From Promicromonospora soli (lineage in GTDB: Bacteria; Actinomycetota; Actinomycetes; Actinomycetales; Cellulomonadaceae): a stretch of DNA of 59,659 bases. The stretch spans positions 1 to 59,659 of the forward strand of contig NZ_BNAS01000012.1 of NCBI RefSeq assembly GCF_014653785.1. Reading direction: 5' to 3'. The position numbers and the translations under genes were made by a program. Positions 24,817 to 33,144 of the stretch are shown one piece after another. A model generated the notes under the pieces. That model worked only from the letters and a program-made list of their open reading frames with translations. It was not told where the DNA came from and ran no database searches. Position 1 is the stretch's first letter; the number at the start of each line of letters is the position of its first letter.

Positions 24817-26006
24817 GATTCCGCGACGCGCACATCCCCTTCGGCCTGAGCTGGACCTCGCCGTTCGCCAAGTGGCAGGGCCCCCTGGCAGAGGTGAACA
24901 GCCTCGACATGGCGGTCGACGTCACCGGCCGCGCGCTGGGGGCCCGAGGGCTGCCGCCCGAGGAGATCACCGAGTGGACGCTCGGCGCAACCGTGCCCCA
25001 GCAGTACGGGTTCTACGGCGTGACCCTCGTGTCCCGGCGGCTCGGCGCCGGCCAGTACGGCGGGCCGTGGCTCTCGCGGGCCTGCGCGACGTCGGCGGTG
25101 GTCGTGGAGCACCTGGCCACCCAGGTCGAGCTCGGCGCGCACGCCACGACGATCGGCGTCATCACGGACCGGACCAGCAACGGCCCGCTGATGCTCTACT
25201 CCAGCCAGCGCAGCGCCGGGGGCGCCCCGCTGGCCGAGCACTGGGTGCTCGACCCCATGAAGCTCGACCCGACCACCGGCCAGAGCATGAACGACACCGC
25301 GGAGAACACCGCCGTCGACGGCGGCTACACGCGCGATCAGGTCGACGAGGTGGCGCTGCTGCGTTACGAGCAGTACGTGAGCGCGCTCGCCGACGACCGC
25401 GCCGTCCAGCGCCAGTACATGGTGCCCGTACGCCTCCCGCGCAAGAAGGGCGGCGACGACTGGGTCGAGGAGGACCACGGCGTCTTCCCGACCACCGCCG
25501 AGGGGCTGGCCAAGCTGTCACCGGTCAAGCCCGGGGGAGTGGTCACCTACGGTGCGCAGACCCACCCCGCCGACGGCTGCGCAGGGATCGTCGTCGCGAC
25601 GGGCGACCGGGCCCGGGAGATCGGGCAGGACGGCGTGACCGCGCAGATCCTGGCCACCGGGTTCGGTCGCGCCGAGCCTGCGTACATGCCCAAGGCCCCC
25701 GTCGAGGCCGCCCGCGTCGCGCTGGCGGACGCCGGGATCGAGATGTCCGACGTCGACGTCGTCACCACGCACAACCCGTTCTCGGTGAACGACCTGTGGC
25801 TCTCCGACCAGATGGGCTACCCGCTGGAGCGGATGAACCCGTACGGGTCGTCGCTCGTCTACGGCCACCCGCAGGGGCCGACCGGCGCCCGGGCGATCAC
25901 CGAGCTCATCTACGCCCTTCACGCGCGGGGCGGCGGCACCGGCCTGTTCACGGGCTGCGCGGCCGGCGACTCCGCCGGGGCCGTCGTGGTCCGGGTCGAC
26001 GGATAG
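24813..26006 (+). CDS. Thiolase-family acetyl-CoA acyltransferase
   Basis: A 397-residue thiolase with nucleophilic Cys in SRACATSAVVVEH (about residue 91), the His of THNPFSVND and GHPQGPTGAR, and the second Cys in GCAAGDSAG. It should cleave a beta-ketoacyl-CoA to acetyl-CoA and a shortened acyl-CoA. Sequence style (LGATVPQQ, NDTAENTA) suggests an unusual branch rather than FadA. Its start overlaps the ligase stop by four bases (ATGA), so the two proteins are translationally coupled. Confidence 0.82.
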   Translation: MRFRDAHIPFGLSWTSPFAKWQGPLAEVNSLDMAVDVTGRALGARGLPPEEITEWTLGATVPQQYGFYGVTLVSRRLGAGQYGGPWLSRACATSAVVVEHLATQVELGAHATTIGVITDRTSNGPLMLYSSQRSAGGAPLAEHWVLDPMKLDPTTGQSMNDTAENTAVDGGYTRDQVDEVALLRYEQYVSALADDRAVQRQYMVPVRLPRKKGGDDWVEEDHGVFPTTAEGLAKLSPVKPGGVVTYGAQTHPADGCAGIVVATGDRAREIGQDGVTAQILATGFGRAEPAYMPKAPVEAARVALADAGIEMSDVDVVTTHNPFSVNDLWLSDQMGYPLERMNPYGSSLVYGHPQGPTGARAITELIYALHARGGGTGLFTGCAAGDSAGAVVVRVDG

Positions 26007-26071
26007 CCGATCCACCCCGCCCCTCCCTGCCCGACCCCACCGAACCACCGACCTCGATTGCGAGCGAGCCC

Positions 26072-26578
26072 GTGACCCAAGCACCGACCCAAGCACCGAC
26101 GCCCGAAGCGCCGACAACGCCCCAGGCACCTACGACCGTGGCCCTGGCGGACCTGCCCCAGCACGTCGGGACCGTGTTCGGCCCGTCCTCCTGGCGCACC
26201 GTCACCCAGGAGGAGGTCAACGACTTCGCCGACCTCACCGGCGACCACAACCCCATCCACCTCGACCCCGAGGTCGCCGCCCGGTCGCCGTTCGGCGGGA
26301 CCATCGTGCACGGCTACTTCACGCTGAGCCTCGTCGTCCCGCTCATGGCCGAGATCGTCGAGGTCACGGGCGTGACGACCGGCGTCAACTACGGCCTGGA
26401 CCGCCTGCGCTTCCCGGCCCCGGTACGGGTCGGCGCGCGCATCCGGGTCCTGTCCACGCTGCGCGAGGTCACCGAGGTGCCCGGCGGGTACCAGGCGGTC
26501 TTCGAGAGCGTCTTCGAGGTGGAGGACCAGGCCAAGCCCGGCGCCGTCGCCGTGATGGTCCTGAGGTTCCTCGGATGA
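26072..26578 (+). CDS. MaoC-like (R)-enoyl-CoA hydratase
   Basis: A 168-residue hot-dog protein. After a ~30-residue Thr/Pro/Ala-rich N-terminal tail (PTQAPTPEAPTTP) comes the hydratase-2 motif: ADLTGDHNPIHLDPEVA, followed by the FGGTIVHGYFTLS segment, giving the catalytic Asp-His pair. It adds water to a trans-enoyl-CoA. The GTG at 26072 is chosen as the first start in frame after the thiolase stop. Its last four bases overlap the SDR start, consistent with consecutive hydratase and 3-hydroxyacyl-CoA dehydrogenase steps. Confidence 0.82.
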   Translation: MTQAPTQAPTPEAPTTPQAPTTVALADLPQHVGTVFGPSSWRTVTQEEVNDFADLTGDHNPIHLDPEVAARSPFGGTIVHGYFTLSLVVPLMAEIVEVTGVTTGVNYGLDRLRFPAPVRVGARIRVLSTLREVTEVPGGYQAVFESVFEVEDQAKPGAVAVMVLRFLG

Positions 26579-27546
26579 GCGGGCAGATGAAGGAGCAGGG
26601 TGTGAGCGAGCAGGGAAGCGAGTCGATCGAGCTGACCGGGAAGGTCGCGATCGTCACCGGCAGCGGGCAGGGCCTCGGGCTGGCCTACGCGAAGGCGCTC
26701 GCCCAGGCCGGGGCGAAGGTGGTGGTCAACGACGTCGACGGCGCCGCGGCCGAGCGTGCCGTCAAGGCGATCACGGAAGCGGGCGGCACGGCGGTCGCCG
26801 TGGTCGCCCCCGTGGGCCCGACGAGCACCGCCGACCTGCTCGTGCAGACCGCGGTCGAGGAGTTCGGGCGGCTCGACGTGCTCGTGGCCAACGCCGGGGT
26901 GATCCGCGACCGGGTGCTGTGGAAGATGGAGGACGCCGACTTCGACGTCGTCGTCGCCACGCACCTGCGGGGCACGTTCACCACGGTGCGCGCGGCCGCG
27001 ACCCGCCTGCGCGAGCAGGGTGAGGGTGGCCGGATCGTCGTGGTCGGGTCGCCCGCCGGGCAGCACGGCAACTTCGGGCAGACGAGCTACGCGGCGGCAA
27101 AGGCCGGCGTCGTCGCCATGGCCCGCACGTGGTCGCTGGAGCTGGCGCGCGCGCAGGTGACCGTGAACGTGGTGATCCCGACGGCGATCACGGCGATGAC
27201 CGCGACCATCCCCGTGTACCGGGAGGTCGCCGAGGCGTACGAGCGCGGCGAGACCTTGCCGCGCGTCGTCCGGCAGGAGCACGCGCTGGGCGGCCCGGAG
27301 GACGTGGCGCCGCTGGTCGTGTGGCTCGCCTCCGACCGCAGCGCCGACGTCACCGGGCAGGCGATCGGCGTCGGCGGGGACAAGCTGTCGCTGTACTCGT
27401 ACTCCGAGGAGCTCGCGGTCACCTACCGGGAGGGCGGCTGGTCGGCCGAGGCGATCGCCGAGGCCTGGCCCACGGCGTTCGCCCCGTCCGCGCAGACGAG
27501 CGGCATCACGCTGCCCCCGCTGGACGCCGGTGTCCCAGCACAGTGA
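26575..27546 (+). CDS. SDR, probable 3-hydroxyacyl-CoA dehydrogenase
   Basis: A 323-residue SDR with TGSGQGLG (cofactor loop), NAGVIRD in the NNAG position (here ANAG), and Tyr-Lys in SYAAAKAG. The C-terminal extension of about 50 residues (SYSEELAVTYREGGWSAEAI) is seen in SDR domains related to peroxisomal multifunctional enzyme type 2, which partner with MaoC hydratases. This supports oxidation of the (R)-3-hydroxyacyl-CoA made by the preceding gene. The ATG overlaps the MaoC stop; its 3' end overlaps the thioesterase start by 17 bp. Confidence 0.8.
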   Translation: MSGQMKEQGVSEQGSESIELTGKVAIVTGSGQGLGLAYAKALAQAGAKVVVNDVDGAAAERAVKAITEAGGTAVAVVAPVGPTSTADLLVQTAVEEFGRLDVLVANAGVIRDRVLWKMEDADFDVVVATHLRGTFTTVRAAATRLREQGEGGRIVVVGSPAGQHGNFGQTSYAAAKAGVVAMARTWSLELARAQVTVNVVIPTAITAMTATIPVYREVAEAYERGETLPRVVRQEHALGGPEDVAPLVVWLASDRSADVTGQAIGVGGDKLSLYSYSEELAVTYREGGWSAEAIAEAWPTAFAPSAQTSGITLPPLDAGVPAQ

Positions 27547-27901
27547 GCCGGTCCGTGTCGAGTTCGCCGACACGGACGCGGGCGGCCGTATCCATCACAC
27601 GGCCGCCCTGCGGTGGGCCGAGCGGGCGGAGCACCAGCTGCTCCGCTCGCTCGGCTGGTCCGAGGTGGCCCGGTTCCCGCGCCGCCGGCTCGAGGTGGAC
27701 TTCCTCGCGCCGCTCCGGTTCGGTGACGAGGTGGTGGTCGAGATAGCGGCCACCGCGATCGGCCGGACGTCGGTCACCTACGGCTGGCGGGTGCTGAAGG
27801 ACGGCGTGACCTGCATCGAGGGCACCACCACGTGTGTCCACGTGGACGACGACGGCCTGCCGTGCCCGGTGCCCGCGGAGCTGCGGGCGGCGCTCAGCTG
27901 A
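27530..27901 (+). CDS. 4HBT-type acyl-CoA thioesterase
   Basis: A 123-residue hot-dog fold protein with the 4-hydroxybenzoyl-CoA thioesterase motif EFADTDAGGRIHHTAALRW, which places the catalytic Asp at about 15. It would release a free acid from CoA. If the pathway works on CoA-bound aromatics, its product could be the free hydroxybenzoate/gentisate, as in the known salicylyl-CoA/gentisyl-CoA route; this is inference. The GTG at 27530 lies inside the end of the SDR gene. Its 3' end overlaps by eight bases with the convergent PaaX gene. Confidence 0.8.
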   Translation: MSQHSEPVRVEFADTDAGGRIHHTAALRWAERAEHQLLRSLGWSEVARFPRRRLEVDFLAPLRFGDEVVVEIAATAIGRTSVTYGWRVLKDGVTCIEGTTTCVHVDDDGLPCPVPAELRAALS

Positions 27902-28805
27902 CGACCGGGCCGCGCTCGACCACCTTGTCGGCGAGCTCGGGCGCGTGGCGGGCGATGACCTCGCGCACGCGTGCCGACGCCGCCACGCCGAGCCGTTCGT
28001 AGGTGTCGCGGAAGAGCTCGCGGGCCTGCGGCCGCGGCCAGCCCGCCGGCAGGAGCGACGTCGGCAGCTCGGGGTCGAGGCCGGGGAAGGCGCGCCAGGC
28101 GTCCATGAGCTCGGTGCGTCGCACGAGCGCGTCGGCCGGTTCGATGGTGCCCCGGCCGAGCGCCGCGTGGGTCGGCTCCCAGGCGTCGACGAACGCCTGG
28201 TACATCTCGGCGAGCCCGTCGAGGTCCCACGCGCTCTGCGGGGGCACGGTCGCCGGCAGGTCGGGCGCCGTCGCCACGAAGGCAGTGGCCGCCGTGACCC
28301 CGAGGTCGACCAGCTCGGCGAGCGCCTCAGCGTGGTGCTCGTGGGGGGAGACCCACAGGGCGTCGTAGAGCGGCGCGAAGCCCAGCCAGCGCAGCCGGGT
28401 GCGCAACGCCTCGCGGACCGAGCGGTTGGCCTCGGGCACGGAGAACGCGACGACGCTCCAGCGGCCGTCCCAGGACTCCGTGTCGTCCTCGCCGAAGCTG
28501 AAGATCCGTGCGCCGCCGTCGCTCAGCACCTCCTGGGCGCGCGGCGTGAGCCCGTGGAAGGTGTTCCGGCCGGAGCGGGTGGTCGCGAGGAGCCCGTGCT
28601 TGACCATCCGGCTCAGTGCGGCGCGGGCGGCGACGTCGCTGACCCCGAAGTCGCCGAGCAGCTCGACGAGGGCGGCCGACGGCAGCGGCTCGGCGCGTCT
28701 CCACCAGTAGTCGCCGAGCAGCGTCAGCAGCAGGCTCGGCGGCGAGCCCTGGCGGGTGCGGGGCAGGCGGGGGTGCTTTGCGCCGTCCGATGTCGCCTTC
28801 GTCAT
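27894..28805 (-). CDS. PaaX-family transcriptional regulator (second)
   Basis: A 303-residue PaaX protein with the winged helix (LLLTLLGDYWWRRAEPLPSA to LSRMVKHGLLATTRSGRN), the Cas2-like core (WSVVAFSVPEANRSVREALR, then DALWVSPHEH), and the C-terminal helical part (FRDTYERLG). It diverges from the FAH/CoA-ligase operon at 28931, and the short repeats between them (28820-28853) are the likely binding sites. An aryl-CoA made by one of the two ligases in the cluster is the natural candidate inducer. Confidence 0.86.
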   Translation of the reverse strand: MTKATSDGAKHPRLPRTRQGSPPSLLLTLLGDYWWRRAEPLPSAALVELLGDFGVSDVAARAALSRMVKHGLLATTRSGRNTFHGLTPRAQEVLSDGGARIFSFGEDDTESWDGRWSVVAFSVPEANRSVREALRTRLRWLGFAPLYDALWVSPHEHHAEALAELVDLGVTAATAFVATAPDLPATVPPQSAWDLDGLAEMYQAFVDAWEPTHAALGRGTIEPADALVRRTELMDAWRAFPGLDPELPTSLLPAGWPRPQARELFRDTYERLGVAASARVREVIARHAPELADKVVERGPVVS

Positions 28806-28819
28806 GGGCAGCCTTCCCT

Positions 28820-28877
28820 GTTGTTCCGAGGTTGTTCCGAGGTTTGGTCCGAGATCGGTCCGGATCGATACTTGACA
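28820..28877. promoter_or_regulatory. Tandem 11-bp repeats and -35 in the PaaX/FAH divergent region
   Basis: GTTGTTCCGAG occurs twice in perfect tandem (28820-28830 and 28831-28841), followed by the variant GTTTGGTCCGAG (28842-28853) and ATCGGTCCGG. A consensus TTGACA (28872-28877) follows, with a weak -10 candidate GATGGT 18 bp later. The iterated TCCGAG units look like a cooperative binding site for the divergently encoded PaaX. Confidence 0.45.
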
Positions 28878-28930
28878 TATCTTACTCCGACCGCCGATGG
28901 TTGTGTCACGTTACCGAAGGAGCACTGACG

Positions 28931-29791
28931 ATGAGGTTAGCCAGCACCGTCGACGCCCGCCTGCACGCTGTCGTGGAGGACCGTCTCGTCGACCTGACCG
29001 ATGCGCTGGGGGTGGCCGGCGCCGGAGCGGGCGGTCCGCTGCTCGCGTTCCTCGAGCGCGGCGGCACTCTCGCCGAGCTCGCCGCCCTGGACCTGGACAA
29101 GCTGCCGAGCCGCCCGCTCGACGGCGCCCGGCTCGCCGCGCCGATCGCCCGGCCGGGCAAGGTGGTCGGCGCTCCGGTCAACTACCTCGACCACAAGGCC
29201 GAGATGGGGGAGCAGAAGACGATCGCCGAGTACGGCGTGTTCCTGAAGGCGAACTCTTCGGTGATCGGCCCGTCAGATGCGATCCGGCTGCCGTACACCG
29301 ACGTGCGGACCGACCAGGAGGGCGAGCTCGCCGTCGTCATCGGACGGACCGCAAGCCGCGTGGACGCCGCCGACGCCCTCGACCACGTGCTCGGCTACGC
29401 CCCGACCCTGGACATCACCGTGCGGTCCACCGAGGACCGCTCGACCCGCAAGTCGTTCGACACGTTCACGCCGTTCGGCCCCTGGATCACCACCGCCGAC
29501 GAGGTCGGCGACCCCGGCGACCTGGAGCTGCGCTGCTGGGTGGGCGGGGAGCTGCGCCAGCAGGTGCGGACCAAGGAGCTGATCTTCGACGTCGCCGAGC
29601 TCGTCGCCTACACCAGCCACGTCATGACCCTGCACCCCGGCGACGTCATCGCGACGGGCACCCCCGCGGGGGTCGGGCCCATCTCTGCGGGCCAGCGCGT
29701 GGTGGTCGAGATCGACAAGCTCGGCAGGCTCGACGTCCCGGTGACGTCCGACGGCGCGATCCCCTACGGCCGCCGCCCGGGTGCACGATGA
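28931..29791 (+). CDS. Second FAH-family hydrolase
   Basis: A 286-residue FAH-fold protein, with metal-binding DQEGELAVVIGR and the downstream KSFDTFTPFGPW and HPGDVIATGTPAGVG. The usual NDVTxRD motif is altered to LDITVRS, keeping Asp but changing its neighbours, so substrate or mechanism may differ from the gentisate enzyme at 20077. It may hydrolyse another beta-diketo or acylpyruvate compound. The ATG at 28931 follows GAAGGAGCACTGACG, and it is the first gene of a six-gene operon. Confidence 0.82.
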   Translation: MRLASTVDARLHAVVEDRLVDLTDALGVAGAGAGGPLLAFLERGGTLAELAALDLDKLPSRPLDGARLAAPIARPGKVVGAPVNYLDHKAEMGEQKTIAEYGVFLKANSSVIGPSDAIRLPYTDVRTDQEGELAVVIGRTASRVDAADALDHVLGYAPTLDITVRSTEDRSTRKSFDTFTPFGPWITTADEVGDPGDLELRCWVGGELRQQVRTKELIFDVAELVAYTSHVMTLHPGDVIATGTPAGVGPISAGQRVVVEIDKLGRLDVPVTSDGAIPYGRRPGAR

Positions 29792-31908
29792 CCGCCACCA
29801 GGGCCGGCGAGGCCGCCCTCGACACGTCCGCGCTCTCCGCGCACCCGCTGGACGCCCTGCTGCGGCCGCGCAGCATCGCCGTGGTCGGCGCGTCGGCCAG
29901 CCCCGACAAGGCCGGGCACGCCATGATGCAGGCGCTCGACGGCTTCGCCGGGGACCTCTTCCCGGTCAACCCCCGGGGCGGCACCATCCTGGGCCGCACG
30001 GCAGTGACCGGCCTGGGCGAGCTCCCCGGCCCGGTCGACCTTGCCGTCCTGGTCGTCCCGCCGCAGGCCGTCCCCGGTGCGATCGAACAGGCCGCGGAGG
30101 CCGGGGTGCGGGCCGCCGTCGTGTGCGCGGGCGGCTTCGCCGAGAGCGGCCCCGCGGGCCACGAGCTGCAGCAGCGGACCATCGAGGCGGCCCGGCAGGG
30201 CGGCGTCCGGCTGCTCGGCCCCAACACGTCCGGCTTCATGAACCCGGTCGACGGCGTGTTCGCGAACTTCATGCCCGCGGCCGCCGCGCTGCGGCCCGGC
30301 ACGGTGGGGGTCGTCGCCCAGTCCGGCGGCATCAACCTCGCGATCGCGTTCCTCCTGGAGCGCGCCGGCATCGGCCTCCGCCTCGGCGTGGGGCTGGGCA
30401 ACGCGGTCGACGTCGGCTTCGCCGACATGCTGGAGTTCTTCGCGGGCGACGACACGACCACCGCCGTCGGCCTGCACGTCGAGGGCGTCGCCGACGGCGA
30501 CGCCCTGGTCGCCGCCCTGCGCCGCGTCACCGCCCGCAAGCCCGTCGTCGCGTTCAAGGTCGGGCGCTCCGACGTCGGCGACTTCGCGAAGTCGCACACG
30601 GGGTCGCTCACCGGCTCCTACGCCCTGACCCGCGCCGCGCTCGCCCAGGCGGGAGCGGTCGTCGTCGACGGCCTCGACGAGATGGTCGCCGCCCTCCAGG
30701 CGCTGCGGTCCGTCCGGCTGCCCGCTGCGCCCCGGTCCGCGACCGGCGTCGCCGTGCTCACCGGTCAGGCCGGGCCCGGCCTCGTCGTCGCCGACGCGCT
30801 CGGCGCCCGGGGCGTGCGCGTCCCCGAGCTGGCCCCCGCGACCCTCGACCGGCTCGGCGAACTCCTGCCGCCGCTGACCTACCAGCGCAACCCGGTGGAC
30901 ACCGGGCGGCCCTCGGACACGTTCCCCGACGTGCTGCGCCTCGTCGCCGCCGAGCCCGGGATCGACGCGGTCGGGGTCTACGCGCTCGACGAGCCCGGAG
31001 TCCTGGACCCGGTGACCGCCGTCGCAGGCGCCGCCGGGCGGGTGCTCTACGCGACCGGCGGACCCGCCGACGCCGTCGAGCGGCACCGGGTGCGCCTGGC
31101 GGAGATCGGCGTCCCGCTGTACTCCGGGCCGGGCGACCTCGCGATCGGGCTCGCCGCACTGGTCAGCGACGCCGCCGCCCGTGCCGTACCCGACGCGCCG
31201 CCCGTCACCGCCACGCGGACCCTCGGGCGCGACCTGGACGAGGACGAGGCCAAGTCGCTCTTCGAGGCCCAGGGACTGCGCACCATGGGCCGGCGGGCGG
31301 TCGCAGACCGGGCCGCGGCCCACGACGTCCTGGACGAGCTCGGTGGCCCGGACAACCCCGTGGTCGTCAAGGTCCTCGACGCGGCGGTGCTGCACAAGTC
31401 CGACGTCGGCGGTGTCCACGTCGGGGTCCGCAGCCACGCGGAGCTGGACGCGGCCCTCGACGCCATCGACAAGATCGATGGCACCTCCGGGCGGCGTTAC
31501 CTCGTCGAGGAGCAGGCGCCGGGTGGCACCGAGCTCATCGTCGGCGGCGTCCGCGACGCCGTCTTCGGGCCGGTCGTCCTGCTCGGCCTCGGCGGCGTCG
31601 GCGTCGAGCTGGGCGGGTCCGGAGCCGAACCCGTCCTGCGCCTCGCGCCCCTCTCCGCCGAGCGTGCTGCCGAGATGGTCGACGCGCTGCCGGCGGCGGT
31701 GCTCGACGGCTTCCGCGGGGCGCCCCCGGTGGACCGCGGGGCGCTCGCAGCGACCCTGATCGCCGTGAGCGACGTGCTCACGGCGCACCGTGACATCACC
31801 GAGATCGATCTCAACCCGGTACGGGTCACCTCCCGTGGACCGGTAGTTCTCGACGCCGTCGTCGTCCGGACCCCAGAAGAGGAGAACCATGTCCAGCACA
31901 ACGCCTGA
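29788..31908 (+). CDS. ADP-forming-type acyl-CoA synthetase (NDP-forming ligase family)
   Basis: A 706-residue fusion of a CoA-binding domain (LLRPRSIAVVGASASPDKAG, about 25-145), a succinyl-CoA-synthetase-like domain with the phosphohistidine motif KSHTGSLTG (His270), and a C-terminal ATP-grasp domain (about 485-700; VVKVLDAAVLHKSDVGGV, EIDLNPV). Family members link acid plus CoA with ATP to give ADP, or act in related reactions such as pimeloyl- or feruloyl-CoA synthesis. Its place next to a monooxygenase suggests activation of an aromatic acid. Starts by ATGA overlap; 20 bp overlap with the next gene. Confidence 0.82.
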   Translation: MTATRAGEAALDTSALSAHPLDALLRPRSIAVVGASASPDKAGHAMMQALDGFAGDLFPVNPRGGTILGRTAVTGLGELPGPVDLAVLVVPPQAVPGAIEQAAEAGVRAAVVCAGGFAESGPAGHELQQRTIEAARQGGVRLLGPNTSGFMNPVDGVFANFMPAAAALRPGTVGVVAQSGGINLAIAFLLERAGIGLRLGVGLGNAVDVGFADMLEFFAGDDTTTAVGLHVEGVADGDALVAALRRVTARKPVVAFKVGRSDVGDFAKSHTGSLTGSYALTRAALAQAGAVVVDGLDEMVAALQALRSVRLPAAPRSATGVAVLTGQAGPGLVVADALGARGVRVPELAPATLDRLGELLPPLTYQRNPVDTGRPSDTFPDVLRLVAAEPGIDAVGVYALDEPGVLDPVTAVAGAAGRVLYATGGPADAVERHRVRLAEIGVPLYSGPGDLAIGLAALVSDAAARAVPDAPPVTATRTLGRDLDEDEAKSLFEAQGLRTMGRRAVADRAAAHDVLDELGGPDNPVVVKVLDAAVLHKSDVGGVHVGVRSHAELDAALDAIDKIDGTSGRRYLVEEQAPGGTELIVGGVRDAVFGPVVLLGLGGVGVELGGSGAEPVLRLAPLSAERAAEMVDALPAAVLDGFRGAPPVDRGALAATLIAVSDVLTAHRDITEIDLNPVRVTSRGPVVLDAVVVRTPEEENHVQHNA

Positions 31909-33130
31909 GGGCTTCGGAGTGCGGGAGCGCGAGACGCTCGTTGTCGGCGCGGGGCCGGTCGGCCTGACCGCGGCCCTGGCGCTGCGGTCCTTCGGCCGGC
32001 CGGTGACCGTCCTGGAGGCGGGGCCCGACGGCCGGCAGCGGCCGGGCAGCCGCGCGATCTTCACGCACAGCCAGACGCTGCAGATCCTCGACCGGATCAG
32101 CCCAGGGCTCGGCGCCGAGCTGTACGGGCACGGCGTCTACTGGAACACGCAGCGCACCTACTTCGAGGGCAAGGAGGTCTACGCCAAGACCTACCCTGAC
32201 CCCGCGCCGGGGACGTACCCGCACTTCACGAGCCTGCCGCAGGTCGAGACCGAGCGATACCTCTACGAGCGGGCAGTCGCCGCCGGGGTCGAGTTCGCCT
32301 GGGAGCAGGAGGTCTCCGAGGTCGTCGCGACCGACGACGCCGTGCGGCTCACGACCCTGGGCGGCGACCGCTGGCAGGCGAAGTACGTGATCGCAGCCGA
32401 CGGCTCGCGCTCCGCCGTTCGCAAGCAGATCGGCACCCGGATGGAGGGCGGGCGCGACGACGGCTGGTACATCGTCGTCGACGTCGACGAGATCGAGCAG
32501 CCGACGCTGCCCCAGGAGCGGCACTTCCACTACGCCCACCCCGCGGTCCAGGGCCGCAACGTCCTGATCGTGCCGTTCGCCGGCGGCTACCGGGTCGACC
32601 TGCAGCTCATCGACGGCGACGACGCAGACAAGTTCGCGTCGCCGGACTGCGTGCGCACCTGGCTCGACGCGGTGCTCCCGCGCGGGTACGCGGAGCAGAC
32701 GTCGTGGGTCTCGACCTACCAGTTCCTCCAGCTCGTCGGGCACGACTTCGCCGACCCGGCCCGCCGGGTGCTGCTCGTCGGGGAGGCGGCCCACCTGTTC
32801 GCGCCGTTCGGCGCACGGGGCCTCAACTCGGGCGTGCCCGACGCCGAGGCGGCCGCGTCCGCCGTCGTCCTGGCGCTCGCCGCGAGCAGCCGCGAGTCCG
32901 CGCGGACGGCGGTGGAGTCGTTCGCGCTCGCCCGCCGGTCCGCCGCGCTGTTCAACCGGGACGCGGCGGGGGAGGCGCTGGCCCACCTGCGCCCCTCGCT
33001 CGAGAAGGCCGACGAGGTCCGGGCCGCCGCCGAGCTCGCCCCGCAGAACGAGGCCGCGTCCGCCTGGCTCGAGAAGGCACCCTACGGTCCCCGTGGAGTG
33101 CACACCGCGCAGAGCGTCTACCGATACTAA
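31889..33130 (+). CDS. FAD-dependent aromatic-ring monooxygenase
   Basis: A 413-residue PHBH-fold flavoprotein: FAD dinucleotide motif VVGAGPVGLTAALAL near the N terminus, the DG motif in IAADGSRSAVRKQIG, and the second FAD motif LLVGEAAHLFAPFGARGLNSG (Glu instead of the usual Asp of GDAAH). It hydroxylates an aromatic ring with NAD(P)H and O2. In a locus that also encodes gentisate dioxygenase, it is a candidate for making a dihydroxylated aromatic (for example from a monohydroxybenzoate or its CoA ester). The reaction is inferred. Confidence 0.82.
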   Translation: MSSTTPEGFGVRERETLVVGAGPVGLTAALALRSFGRPVTVLEAGPDGRQRPGSRAIFTHSQTLQILDRISPGLGAELYGHGVYWNTQRTYFEGKEVYAKTYPDPAPGTYPHFTSLPQVETERYLYERAVAAGVEFAWEQEVSEVVATDDAVRLTTLGGDRWQAKYVIAADGSRSAVRKQIGTRMEGGRDDGWYIVVDVDEIEQPTLPQERHFHYAHPAVQGRNVLIVPFAGGYRVDLQLIDGDDADKFASPDCVRTWLDAVLPRGYAEQTSWVSTYQFLQLVGHDFADPARRVLLVGEAAHLFAPFGARGLNSGVPDAEAAASAVVLALAASSRESARTAVESFALARRSAALFNRDAAGEALAHLRPSLEKADEVRAAAELAPQNEAASAWLEKAPYGPRGVHTAQSVYRY

Positions 33131-33144
33131 GGAAGGTGGCGAAG

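Noticed and set aside
29764-32064. A 766-residue minus-strand frame opposite the ADP-forming CoA ligase
   Set aside because: Shadow frame; the plus strand has clear CoA-binding, phospho-His and ATP-grasp motifs.
31889-33130. Assignment of the FAD monooxygenase as 3-hydroxybenzoate 6-hydroxylase
   Set aside because: Context would fit, but no residue set visible here separates it from other PHBH-type hydroxylases, so only the family is named.
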